A stretch of DNA of 64,000 bases from Candidatus Poribacteria bacterium (GTDB lineage Bacteria > Poribacteria > WGA-4E > WGA-3G), in assembly GCA_012267415.1 (NCBI GenBank), contig JAAXGN010000153.1:1-64000 (forward strand). The letters are read 5' to 3'. The notes below the pieces were generated by a model. That model made no database searches. It saw only the letters and a list, made by a program, of their open reading frames with translations, and had not been told where the DNA came from. The stretch's first letter is position 1, and the number at the start of each line of letters is the position of its first letter. A program made the position numbers and the translations under genes. This document shows positions 25,282 through 33,711 of the stretch, piece by piece.

Positions 25282-27135
25282 ACAAGGAGTTCCGCTGGCA
25301 CGTAGCAGTTGATTCGTTGGGAATTGATGGTTATCTATTAAAATTGTTGGAGAAGCCTTAATTCCTAATTCTGCTGATCGTTTGATGTTTTCTCTGAAAA
25401 CCTGTTCTGCTTCAGGTGTATCAAACAGTCGTTGAATTCTATTTACATCAATACCGAGTTTCTTCGCACAATCTTCCCAACTCTTATTCAACTTTTTGCC
25501 ACGACATAAGAGATAATCCAAATACAATACTGGATACTCCTGCGCAATTAGTAGCTGCCGGATATTTTCTGCTACTTCCGGGTAACCGTGTAGACTGACA
25601 AAGGGTGTTATGTCGTGTGTGGATTCTTCATCTTTCTCTTGGGCAATAAACCGAAGTTTGAAGTCTATTTTGTCTCCGAATTTCTTGACAATCGGGATGA
25701 TCTGTTTTTCTGCTTGGATAGCAAAAGGACAATAACTCATGACAAACAACTCCAGAGTCGGTCTTCCCATGCGTTCAATCCGCGATGCTAACAGTTCTTC
25801 TAAGTTCATCGGTTCCCGGCTGTGGTCAACATCCTTCATAACTAATGCAACAACATCCGAAAAACCTGGGGAATGTTTTGAATCATGACACTGCAAACAG
25901 AGTGATGTATCTTTTCCACTACGGATGTTTGTTTTCTTGGGATTACCCGCGTGCTGTTTGCCAGGACCGTGACATGTTTCACATTGCACACCTTTTAACG
26001 TTGAATCCTGATCACCTATCTGGAACCCTGTATCATATCCAAATCCGGTCGTATGGCAAACGACACAGTTTGGATCAAAGTATCGCTCTTTTTTTAAGAG
26101 TGTCTGATAAGCAAAAGCATGGCGCGTCCCGGACCATTGGAGATATTCCTGTTCGTGACATCCCTTGCATGTTTCTGCTGAAATATATCCACTATTCTGT
26201 TTTTCCAGCATCTGTTCAACAAAAAGCCGAAAATCAGAAGAGTTGTGTTTATCTGCAGTGCTTCTGTAAAAGTCAGTCAACATCTGATGGATCAATACTG
26301 ACTCACCGACTTCACCGGTCAACGCAATTTGCGATGTGTAATGATTTGCAATCTCTCCATTTTCATCCAACCAAACTGCCAATACACCTAATGTCTTACC
26401 TTCTGATTTAGAACCGACATACACCGTTTTCGTATCAGATTCCACTGCTTCTACTTCATTTGGTAGAATCACAACATCAATACCTTCAAGTTCTTTAGGA
26501 TACCCTAAAGAAACAATTATATCTGCTTTTGATACTGCTTGTTGAGGTGCTTCCCCCGCAACAAAGGTGATGGCATATTGACCCGCTTTCTGCGTGACAA
26601 ACGGCTGCGTGAATTCCTTCTGTGCGTCACTTGGTGCTAAGAACGGAAAGGTAGCGACCTCTTTTTGTTGAACAAGATAATTGTCATCGTAGGTGAGATC
26701 ACTATCACTCAGAGCAATTGCTGAATAATCCATCTCTACCAACGCTTTCATATTGATTCTGCATCGTTCTGCGTCTATATCTTCTTGTCCATCAAAAATG
26801 TTTCCAGCATCAACGACAAATGTTGGATATCCACATTGTTGGATTCGTTCTATAACGTAAGCGCGTTTTGATAGACCACCGGATTGTTCTTGGTAACACC
26901 CGCACGGTTCAAGATGGCTTTTCGTGTTGCCAGTGTATAGGATAATTGCTGAAGGTGGGTTACTGCTTTTAAGTTCAGAAATTACTTTTTCCAAAGGTTC
27001 ACCGAAAATCGGTCTCGCTTGCTGTTTGATTTCCTGAATCTGTTTTATCCTTTGAGATTCAAACCATTCCCAGAATAAGGGTGGTGAAGTTACAAGAAAT
27101 GTTAAAATGACTATGATAAAAATCGTCCGTTTCAT
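25240..27135 (-). CDS. fusion: UshA-like domain, tetrahaem cytochrome c554-like domain, DsbA-like thioredoxin domain
   Basis: Residues about 60-290 resemble the UshA/5'-nucleotidase fold with the signature EPCGCYQEQSGGLSKRAYVI. Residues 320-420 hold four CxxCH haem sites (C323-H327, C357-H361, C385-H389, C413-H417) arranged as in cytochrome c554. Residues about 459-610 are a DsbA/GILT-like thioredoxin domain with SYCPFA (C469) and the cis-Pro region KASPTILIDNHQFP. The N-terminal helix exports and anchors it, so it should pass electrons between haems and thiols in the periplasm. The last dozen codons (FSLNLSFFCLF) come from the repeat copy at 25.0-25.3 kb. The native C-terminus has thus been replaced; the thioredoxin core looks complete. 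Confidence 0.8.
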   Translation of the reverse strand: MKRTIFIIVILTFLVTSPPLFWEWFESQRIKQIQEIKQQARPIFGEPLEKVISELKSSNPPSAIILYTGNTKSHLEPCGCYQEQSGGLSKRAYVIERIQQCGYPTFVVDAGNIFDGQEDIDAERCRINMKALVEMDYSAIALSDSDLTYDDNYLVQQKEVATFPFLAPSDAQKEFTQPFVTQKAGQYAITFVAGEAPQQAVSKADIIVSLGYPKELEGIDVVILPNEVEAVESDTKTVYVGSKSEGKTLGVLAVWLDENGEIANHYTSQIALTGEVGESVLIHQMLTDFYRSTADKHNSSDFRLFVEQMLEKQNSGYISAETCKGCHEQEYLQWSGTRHAFAYQTLLKKERYFDPNCVVCHTTGFGYDTGFQIGDQDSTLKGVQCETCHGPGKQHAGNPKKTNIRSGKDTSLCLQCHDSKHSPGFSDVVALVMKDVDHSREPMNLEELLASRIERMGRPTLELFVMSYCPFAIQAEKQIIPIVKKFGDKIDFKLRFIAQEKDEESTHDITPFVSLHGYPEVAENIRQLLIAQEYPVLYLDYLLCRGKKLNKSWEDCAKKLGIDVNRIQRLFDTPEAEQVFRENIKRSAELGIKASPTILIDNHQFPTNQLLRASGTPCERFSLNLSFFCLF

Positions 27136-27155
27136 AAGTTAATAGAACCAAATTA

Positions 27156-27281
27156 TAAAGATTAAGATTTAAATTGGATAATATCTCAACGGGCAATGAA
27201 TTGCCCTACTACGAACCCATCCGTTTGTAGTAGGGCAATTCATTGCCCGTCAATTATCCGAAGGATTTATTAATCTTCATT
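27156..27281. repeat. MITE-like palindromic element, copy A
   Basis: An imperfect palindrome of about 126 bases whose ends read AAGATTAA and TTAATCTT. Its inner 23-base arms (starting CGGGCAATGAATTGCCC) are perfect complements around a GAACCCATCCGTTT loop. A second copy lies at 37857-37983. It has no coding capacity and is probably mobilised in trans. Confidence 0.75.
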
Positions 27282-27308
27282 ATTGATTTCTCCTTTCAAA
27301 AATAAAAA

Positions 27309-28442
27309 TTAAAATAGTTGAATGAATTGCAGATAAAACGGACCTTGGCAAAGAACAGTCAGAATTACACCTACAGTGATAACTGGTGCAAAGCAGATAT
27401 CGGGTTGAATCTTGATCTGATTTCCATATTTTGTAAATACCCCTTGATCAGCAAGTTTTTTCAATCCTTCTATTGTTTCTTTACTAAGACCCGTTGCACT
27501 CGGTGTAACAATAATGTTATCTGTTATACCACTTGAAAACGTGACTTGTCGTTTTTCATAATAGATACTACCGTCCTGATGCCTTCTTTCAACAATTTGT
27601 TCTGCAGGAATCATACCGATCTGAAGGTTGGCAATATCAATATCCTTAACCAGCAGCATTGCTAACCCAAGAACCAATTGTTTGGCAATGATGAAAATGA
27701 AAAAGTATATACCTAAGAAAATACCAAAACTGTAAATGAACCCAGTAATTGATGAACTGACATTCAATGAAACCCAAATACAAGCGAATCCGATGACTGC
27801 ATAGTATGTCGTAGTTTTGGGTATTTTGGACAGTAATGTTCGTACCAATATAAATGTCGTCAAGACGAGACCGATCTGTAAAGGTCTATTGATTTCCCAC
27901 GCAAAGAAACCCGCTATATAGGTAATTGTTGATCCTATACCTACTAAGAGCAATAAGTTGAAGATTTGCATTAAAAGGATCTCTTTTTGAAAATTCGGTA
28001 TAATACTTCTTTTGATAATTCTCAGTTTATGACGTATAAAGACGAATTTGAAAAGTAGAAAACCGAGTATCCCGATTGTGTAAGGGATAATGATGTTAAG
28101 TGTAAGTATCAGAGGCGGAAAACTGGTAATGCCACTCAACAATCTGAAGAGTGGTGGTGGCAAGATCAGACAAAGTCCCCAGAAGAGTTTGGAATCACCC
28201 GGTGAGAAAACACCAAACCAATAAAGAGCAAACCCTACGATTCCACTTCCAAAAAACAGTCCGATAATGTAAAGCGGTGTCGTTGTCCCAAGAAACCACG
28301 CCATAAGTTGGCTCAGCACCCCAGCGTAAAGGAGTCCGAAGGAACATATATTACGAATCTTCTGTGTTTTTATGTCGGTGTAACAGGCGTAACCACAGAA
28401 GATAAGTGCTAAAAAAATGATGTAGTATTCGTAGTAAGACAT
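27309..28442 (-). CDS. A24-type prepilin/preflagellin peptidase-like membrane protein
   Basis: About eight membrane helices. The first aspartate motif is YACYTDIKTQKIRN and the second is FSPGDSKL in place of the usual GxGD; both aspartates of the A24 aspartic-peptidase pair are present. Such enzymes trim the leader of type IV pilin, Flp or archaellin-like subunits on the cytoplasmic side of the membrane. At 377 residues it is longer than TadV/CpaA proteins, with extra helices and a cytoplasmic segment (residues about 270-350, RRHQDGSIYYEKRQVTF) before the last helix. No pilin or secretion-ATPase gene is visible nearby, so its substrate is unknown. The SD is weak. Confidence 0.7.
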   Translation of the reverse strand: MSYYEYYIIFLALIFCGYACYTDIKTQKIRNICSFGLLYAGVLSQLMAWFLGTTTPLYIIGLFFGSGIVGFALYWFGVFSPGDSKLFWGLCLILPPPLFRLLSGITSFPPLILTLNIIIPYTIGILGFLLFKFVFIRHKLRIIKRSIIPNFQKEILLMQIFNLLLLVGIGSTITYIAGFFAWEINRPLQIGLVLTTFILVRTLLSKIPKTTTYYAVIGFACIWVSLNVSSSITGFIYSFGIFLGIYFFIFIIAKQLVLGLAMLLVKDIDIANLQIGMIPAEQIVERRHQDGSIYYEKRQVTFSSGITDNIIVTPSATGLSKETIEGLKKLADQGVFTKYGNQIKIQPDICFAPVITVGVILTVLCQGPFYLQFIQLF

Positions 28443-28479
28443 AATAAAACCAATTCTATTTGTTCTTATCGCATTCTTT

Positions 28480-28575
28480 CGTAGGTCGGGTAGAGGAACG
28501 CCATTAAAATATTAACTGGCGCCATGTCTTGATTGGGCACGTCATGTCGGGTTTCGTGCCTCTACCCGACCTACA
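28480..28575. repeat. palindromic element with 16-bp perfect ends
   Basis: The arm GTAGGTCGGGTAGAGG (28481-28496) has its exact complement at 28559-28574, enclosing 62 bases that are not symmetric. It has the form of a small non-autonomous element or a long-loop hairpin between two minus-strand genes. A single copy was seen in this window. Confidence 0.65.
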
Positions 28576-28611
28576 GGATATTGAGGTATTGTTAATCGAA
28601 AATGGTATAAC

Positions 28612-29637
28612 TTATTTGGAACCCATAATCTTAAGTTTTCCCCATGTGATTCTCTGTTTACTTTCATCTGGCGTTACAGCAAAAAAACTTCGGGATGTCC
28701 AAACAGGCACATGATCACTTGATAGTCCCGTTGTTTCTTCAAGAGGCATAGCATCACCGTTGCCACTGCTATCCACAATGTATATAGTGCTATCGCTAAA
28801 AATAAGTCTAAAGCCGTTTGCGGGATTTGGCCACGCAACCACTTCTACAGCTGAATAGGCAATCCACTTCCCATCAGGAGACCACGCAGCGTTACCGGAA
28901 CGGAAACCGTTCCCCATGCTTGTAAGTTTTTTGATATTGTTACCATCAACATCCATAGTAAAAATGTCTACGCCTTCTTTGTCAAAATTCCCCGCAGGAT
29001 ATGCAATCTGTGTTCCATCTGGTGACCACGAACAACCTGTCCACAGCGGAAGATCTTCTGTCAGTTGCTTTAACTGTCCACCATTAGCATTCATGATATA
29101 AATTGCGTGATGTCCTTCCCTCTGGGAATCAAAAGCGATCAACTGACTATCTGGAGACCAGGCAGGTCTACCGTTAGTTCCTTGATTAGTTAATCTGATT
29201 ATGTTGGTACCGTTCACATCCATTCTATAAATATTTAGGGTTCCCTCTCTATCAGACACAAAAGCAATCCACTCTCCATTAGGCGACCAAGCAGGCAATA
29301 TATTTCTTTTAGCATGCTGTGTCAACTGGATTGGTTTATTGTTCCTAATATCCATTTTAAAAATATCAGGGTCCCCGTGTTCGTTAGAGGAATATGCAAA
29401 AAAGTAACCGTTGGGGGAACATGTGAGTGAGGTCTTTCTCATCATATCCGTAGTGTAGCGTTGAAGAACCTTCCCATCTGTATCTATAAGAAATATATCG
29501 TTATCTCCCTTCTCATTAGAAAGAAAAGATATAACGGAATGTTCAGTCGCTTGCACATTACCAACCAAATTGACTAATCGACTACTATATCCGCATAATA
29601 AAGTTATTAACATAACATACATAATTGCCCGTTTCAT
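28612..29637 (-). CDS. exported PD40/TolB-like beta-propeller with WGxLK tail
   Basis: A signal peptide (MKRAIMYVMLITLLCGYSS) is followed by about six PD40 repeats with the signature PxWSPDGxxIAFxSxRxGxxxIYxMxxxG: PAWSPNGEWIAFVSDREG, PAWSPDSQLIAFDSQREG, CSWSPDGTQIAYPAGNFD, AAWSPDGKWIAYSAVEV. These propellers resemble TolB and usually bind proteins or peptides. The end QRITWGKLKIMGSK places a WGxLK motif eight residues from the C-terminus, as in the unrelated concanavalin-like paralogues. AAAAGGAG lies before the ATG. It lies downstream of the small Cys-rich gene on the same strand. Confidence 0.75.
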   Translation of the reverse strand: MKRAIMYVMLITLLCGYSSRLVNLVGNVQATEHSVISFLSNEKGDNDIFLIDTDGKVLQRYTTDMMRKTSLTCSPNGYFFAYSSNEHGDPDIFKMDIRNNKPIQLTQHAKRNILPAWSPNGEWIAFVSDREGTLNIYRMDVNGTNIIRLTNQGTNGRPAWSPDSQLIAFDSQREGHHAIYIMNANGGQLKQLTEDLPLWTGCSWSPDGTQIAYPAGNFDKEGVDIFTMDVDGNNIKKLTSMGNGFRSGNAAWSPDGKWIAYSAVEVVAWPNPANGFRLIFSDSTIYIVDSSGNGDAMPLEETTGLSSDHVPVWTSRSFFAVTPDESKQRITWGKLKIMGSK

Positions 29638-29811
29638 TTTGATGTGTTTCTCCTTTTTATTTTCAATATGAACCTATATTTTGGTTTTCTTGAGGAACCG
29701 CATTCATAAACTGTACTTTTACGATAAAAAGCATGTAAATGGGTTCCTTGTTGTTATTGTTAATAACGTTGCTAATATCAAAATAAATAATAATTCTATG
29801 TTTTTTGTGCT

Positions 29812-29843
29812 ATTGGTTCCGCTGCGGTAACAGCGGAACCAAT
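29812..29843 (-). terminator. perfect 13-bp stem downstream of the small Cys-rich gene
   Basis: ATTGGTTCCGCTG and its exact complement surround a six-base loop, 16 bases past the stop of the 81-residue gene. The minus-strand tail is A-rich (AGCACAAAAAACAT), not T-rich, so it may protect the 3' end of the message rather than terminate by itself. Confidence 0.55.
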
Positions 29844-29859
29844 GGAATGAATCAATTAC

Positions 29860-30105
29860 CTAAGGGATTCTACATTCAGACTGCCACCTATCATACTCAT
29901 CTTTCCAAAAGTGACATACTTCGTCGCCTGCACAATCACTATCGCTAAAACACTCAAAATTCGCTTTAGCAGTAGAAGGAAACATAGTTTGCATTAACAG
30001 TAAACTTCCGCCTACTAAACCGAGTGATAGCGATGTTTTGACTCCTACTTTACCTTCTTCGGAGTTGATGAATTCGATAATCCTATCGCGTAGTTGGCTA
30101 AACAT
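29860..30105 (-). CDS. 81-residue exported cysteine-rich peptide
   Basis: An N-terminal charged stretch (MFSQLRDRIIEFINSEEGKV GVK) precedes a hydrophobic core (TSLSLGLVGGSLLLMQTMF) and an AKA cleavage site. About 31 mature residues remain, beginning NFECFSDSDCAGDEVCHFWK and ending CRIP. The four cysteines follow a C-x-S-D-x-D-C-x-x-x-x-x-C pattern known from small secreted disulfide domains. The unusually long, charged N-terminal region may be a leader for a special export or modification route, or just a long signal peptide. A near-perfect Shine-Dalgarno sequence and a leader hairpin suggest strong expression. The family is not recognised. The divergent neighbour is the sigma-propeller gene. 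Confidence 0.65.
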   Translation of the reverse strand: MFSQLRDRIIEFINSEEGKVGVKTSLSLGLVGGSLLLMQTMFPSTAKANFECFSDSDCAGDEVCHFWKDEYDRWQSECRIP

Positions 30106-30110
30106 TAGGG

Positions 30111-30145
30111 TTCACCTCCTTTTCTCTCCGGCTATCGGGGCCGGA
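30111..30145 (-). promoter_or_regulatory. very strong Shine-Dalgarno sequence and leader hairpin
   Basis: Upstream of the 81-residue gene, minus-strand bases read AAAAGGAGGTGAA, matching about ten bases of the 16S rRNA 3' end with good spacing to the ATG. Just before it lies a GC-rich stem (TCCGGC with GCCGGA, 30127-30145, 7-base loop) that could protect the 5' end or modulate ribosome access. Confidence 0.7.
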
Positions 30146-30658
30146 CTTAGTGAGTTGGAAACTTAACATGAGAACATCTCATAAAATTTGACTGAACAGA
30201 CGTTCTGTCAAAAAGTTAATTAACCTTGTATAATACATGACACAGTAAATTAGTGGAAAAGGTGCAAAAAGTGAGATAAGTTATGAAAAAATATTAAATC
30301 TGGGCTGTATATGCGTTAATGTGAACAAGGACTGACAGGTATAATAATTGAATAATTCTGACTTAAATCTAATTAAAACTTGTCTAAAAAGAGTAAATAA
30401 TGTATTATATCGCTAAATCAAATTGATACGTTAGCCTGTGAAATTAGCGTTTTATACGGATAGGTATAATATTTTCACTGTTTAATTTCATTTTTTACAT
30501 TTTTTCCAACTTTTTGACCCAAAAAACTGTGTATTAATATTTGAAGTAGATCTTTTGTTCAAACATTGATGTCAATTGAAAATTGGTTAACGTTTGCTTG
30601 TGAGATTTAATGCTTCTGGTTTTCCCAACAAATCGGATTAACTTTAGGAGTTGTTATA
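30146..30658. other. divergent intergenic region
   Basis: About 510 AT-rich bases separate the small Cys-rich gene from the sigma-propeller gene. A short symmetric site (ACAGACGTTCTGT, near 30197-30209) overlaps a minus-strand TTGACA, and a plus-strand TATAAT occurs at 30229. These are candidates for a shared control region; none is strong enough to call a promoter. No gene is seen. Confidence 0.35.
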
Positions 30659-33562
30659 ATGACAGAAGATATTGTAAAAGTGATTCGGAAGGTCTTAGAT
30701 GGTGATCAAGCCGCTTTCGCTATTTTCGTTAAAAAGTATCAGAAGCAGGTGCACGCAATCGCTTGGCGAAAGATTGGTGACTATCACATAGCTGAAGAAA
30801 TAACACAAGATACCTTTTTAAAGGCGTATGAAAAACTACATTTACTAAAAAATCCTAAACAGGTTGATGGATGGTTATATGTTATCACGGATAGGCTTTG
30901 TATTAATTGGTTGCATAGGAAGAAACCCCGATTTCAATCCATGGATGATATGTCAATGGAGGAGGTTGAAGAGGCATATTATAGACAACATGAAGCGGAA
31001 AAAAGTGAAAGGGAATCTAACGCGAATAGACGTAAAATTGTAGAAGAACTACTAGCAAAGTTACCAGAGAGTGAACGTACAGTGATAAAGCTCTTCTACC
31101 TTGCTGAAATGACTTCCAAAGACATAAGCAAATTCTTAGGGGTATCAGAGAACACAATTAAGAGCAGGATCCACCGAGCGCGAACACGGCTTAAGTCAAA
31201 AGAGGACCTTTTAGATTCCGAATATATTAACAGCATTCAGTTCTCTAAGGATCTCACCGATTCTATTATGAAACGAATTGCAGATGCAGATCCTATACCG
31301 CCAACTGCAAAACCGATTTTACCCTGGGCAGCTTTCGGCACTGCTGCGTTAGTCATTCTTCTACTACTGGGATCAATGAATCAATATTTCACGCATTTTC
31401 AGAAGCCATACAATTTTGAGGCACTCTCTGAACCAACTATTGAAATCGTTGAATCACCTATACACATTGATACTGTTTCCATACCTACTTTACAAAGAAG
31501 AATTGGGAATGGAGATACGAATAGTCAAAATCAAGGATCTGGAATAACTATTTCGAATGAGGATTTGGCATCAAATCTTCAAGATAACGGTTTTAATGCT
31601 TCAGTTGCTCCGTGGACCCATGTAAACGGACCGCAAACGTCCTCACAAGCCAGAATCTTCAAGGCTTCAGACAATGTCTACGCAATCTCAAGAACAAGTA
31701 TCTATAAACTAACTGAAGATGGCACATCATGGATGAATATCAATGCAAATGTTCCCATTAACATGCACCACTCACCCATAACCGAACATCGTGACGTCAT
31801 CTATTCAGTCAATACGGATGCGATAGTCGCTTCAACAGATGCGGGTGAGACATGGAATAGATTCTGTTCACGACCCAAAGGAGATGCCGTTGGGTTAATA
31901 ATATTAGGGGATACACAAGAAAACTTTAGCATGTTTCTTGCATTGAAAGATAAAGGGTTATTCAGGTCCGATGATGCTGGTAAAGCGTGGGTTTCGTTGA
32001 ACAATGGATTGACAGGGGAAACAATTACCGCAGTTGCTTCGGTTGGGAACGCTCTCTTTATTGGAACAGATCGAAATCTACATCGCCTAAAATCAGGTCT
32101 GTGGACTGAAATACCACTTGATCCATCAAAAACTGTTCATTCTATGGCAGTGTCTGAAAATAACCTCTATGTCGTGACGGGACCAGATTTTCTTAGTGTA
32201 GAAGTTTTCAAAGATGATTCACCTGACGAAATATCCCGTAAAATTTTTCACTCAGCCGACTCAGGTTCTTCATGGATCGAAATAACACCAGAAGATGAAT
32301 CATTTATCAAGAGACCGTTATACACAGGTCCTACAGAAATATCTGCTGCAAATAAAACACTTTTTGTATTAAGCATGCCGGCATTCCAATCAAAAGATGG
32401 TGGAGAAACATGGACAAACCTTGGATTTGACATGAACCTATTTCCATCAGAGTACTCTGCCGTCTTAGCAATAGATGCGTATACTTTCTACAAGGTCGGA
32501 CCATCAGGAATGCTACGCACACTCGATGGTGGTGAAACTTGGCAGGAATTCACAGATGGATTGGTAAAATCTAATGTGTTAGACATGGTTGCCTTCAACA
32601 ATAGCCTCTATGTGTATACTAGCAATGGATTTTTTAAATCAGATGACAATGGGAACTCATGGGAAGATGTTCATATTGATTACGGAGAATTCACACCAAA
32701 GATTATGGTTAATAAACCGGAATTAGCAAACTATCTAATTCATTCAAAATTGACAATTGCTAACAACATTTTGTATGCCGTAATACCACAAGAAAATGAA
32801 TTGCGCATTTTTCGTTTAGGTGATGATGAAGTCCTTTCTCTGATTCACAGGATACCTTCTTCTGAACTGTGGGTAAATGCTGAAGATTTAGATCATATAG
32901 ACCTATTGGTTCTTGAACGGCGACCGAAAGCTAGCAGGTTCGCTGTAAGTGGCAATACCATTTACGCAGAATATAGACGTAAACTCTTAAAATGGACTCT
33001 CGGTAGTAGTGATACAATAGATACCGGCTTAACTGATATGAGTTTGAAAATTGATAATATGTATGACAGAGGGGCAAAATTAGCAGCTTCAGCAACAACT
33101 GTCTACATGGGTAAGCGAGATGGTAAGTTGTTCCAATCAACTGATAGTGGAAACAGTTGGCAAGATATTACACCGAATATTCCATACAGGTTTACCAATA
33201 TAAAGGATATGCTCTTCGTAGATTCTACGATCTATATCGCTACGGATATGGGTGTTTTGACTTCACATACTGGAGAACACTGGCTTATGTTAACGGATAA
33301 TATCGGAACACAGATCATAATAGATGTGCTTGCAACAGACGTCTCCAATCTTTTTGGTGCTGGTGATATGGGTACTTATCGCTTAGAACCTAACGGTAGA
33401 TGGAAACAGATCATAGAAAACATCCCAGATAAAGTTGTATCTCTTTCTGCCAACACCGATAAACTTTACATTGGTACAGAAAAACGTGGCATATTCCACG
33501 TATCGCTTAAGGGCGACTCCTCAGATGAAACCGTAACTTCAACGTTACGAACTATCAGATAA
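30659..33562 (+). CDS. ECF sigma factor fused to a transmembrane helix and BNR/YCF48-like propeller
   Basis: Residues about 10-90 are sigma region 2 (FAIFVKKYQKQVHAIAWRKI GDYHIAEEITQDTFLKAYE) and about 125-180 sigma region 4 (LPESERTVIKLFYLAEMTSK DISKFLGVSENTIKSRIHRA R). One helix follows (PWAAFGTAALVILLLLGS, about 221-240), then about 640 residues outside the membrane with repeated 'SxDxGxSW' blocks (ASTDAGETWNRF, RSDDAGKAWVSL, HSADSGSSWIEI, QSKDGGETWTNL, KSDDNGNSWEDV) typical of BNR/sortilin/YCF48 propellers. It can thus bind promoters inside while sensing a ligand outside, with no separate anti-sigma factor. AGGAG lies close before the ATG. Likely targets include the divergent exported-protein genes, but no promoter motif proves this. 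Confidence 0.85.
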   Translation: MTEDIVKVIRKVLDGDQAAFAIFVKKYQKQVHAIAWRKIGDYHIAEEITQDTFLKAYEKLHLLKNPKQVDGWLYVITDRLCINWLHRKKPRFQSMDDMSMEEVEEAYYRQHEAEKSERESNANRRKIVEELLAKLPESERTVIKLFYLAEMTSKDISKFLGVSENTIKSRIHRARTRLKSKEDLLDSEYINSIQFSKDLTDSIMKRIADADPIPPTAKPILPWAAFGTAALVILLLLGSMNQYFTHFQKPYNFEALSEPTIEIVESPIHIDTVSIPTLQRRIGNGDTNSQNQGSGITISNEDLASNLQDNGFNASVAPWTHVNGPQTSSQARIFKASDNVYAISRTSIYKLTEDGTSWMNINANVPINMHHSPITEHRDVIYSVNTDAIVASTDAGETWNRFCSRPKGDAVGLIILGDTQENFSMFLALKDKGLFRSDDAGKAWVSLNNGLTGETITAVASVGNALFIGTDRNLHRLKSGLWTEIPLDPSKTVHSMAVSENNLYVVTGPDFLSVEVFKDDSPDEISRKIFHSADSGSSWIEITPEDESFIKRPLYTGPTEISAANKTLFVLSMPAFQSKDGGETWTNLGFDMNLFPSEYSAVLAIDAYTFYKVGPSGMLRTLDGGETWQEFTDGLVKSNVLDMVAFNNSLYVYTSNGFFKSDDNGNSWEDVHIDYGEFTPKIMVNKPELANYLIHSKLTIANNILYAVIPQENELRIFRLGDDEVLSLIHRIPSSELWVNAEDLDHIDLLVLERRPKASRFAVSGNTIYAEYRRKLLKWTLGSSDTIDTGLTDMSLKIDNMYDRGAKLAASATTVYMGKRDGKLFQSTDSGNSWQDITPNIPYRFTNIKDMLFVDSTIYIATDMGVLTSHTGEHWLMLTDNIGTQIIIDVLATDVSNLFGAGDMGTYRLEPNGRWKQIIENIPDKVVSLSANTDKLYIGTEKRGIFHVSLKGDSSDETVTSTLRTIR

Positions 33563-33711
33563 GATATGTACGTCTTCTATCAGGCAACGTCATAATATTT
33601 TTACTGCGATATCTTCAGGAAGAAAGGTTGACAGAGAACATCTCCAAAGGTCCAGGTAGCACGTGGCGGATATTTGAGAATACTGATTCCACCGAATGAA
33701 TTACGGTGTTC

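Noticed and set aside
28612..30105. Idea that the PD40 propeller, the small Cys-rich peptide and MauE make a methylamine-dehydrogenase-like enzyme
   Set aside because: The peptide is far smaller than a MADH light chain and lacks its cysteine and tryptophan pattern, and no mauG or mauD gene is seen.
27309..30105. The 81-residue peptide as a pilin substrate of the prepilin peptidase
   Set aside because: It lacks the Gly-cleavage and Glu+5 pattern and has no pilin-like core; the mature part is a Cys-rich tail instead.
30206..30234. Possible plus-strand promoter with TATAAT upstream of the sigma-propeller gene
   Set aside because: The -35 box is poor and the site is over 400 bases from the ATG; kept only as a note in the intergenic entry.
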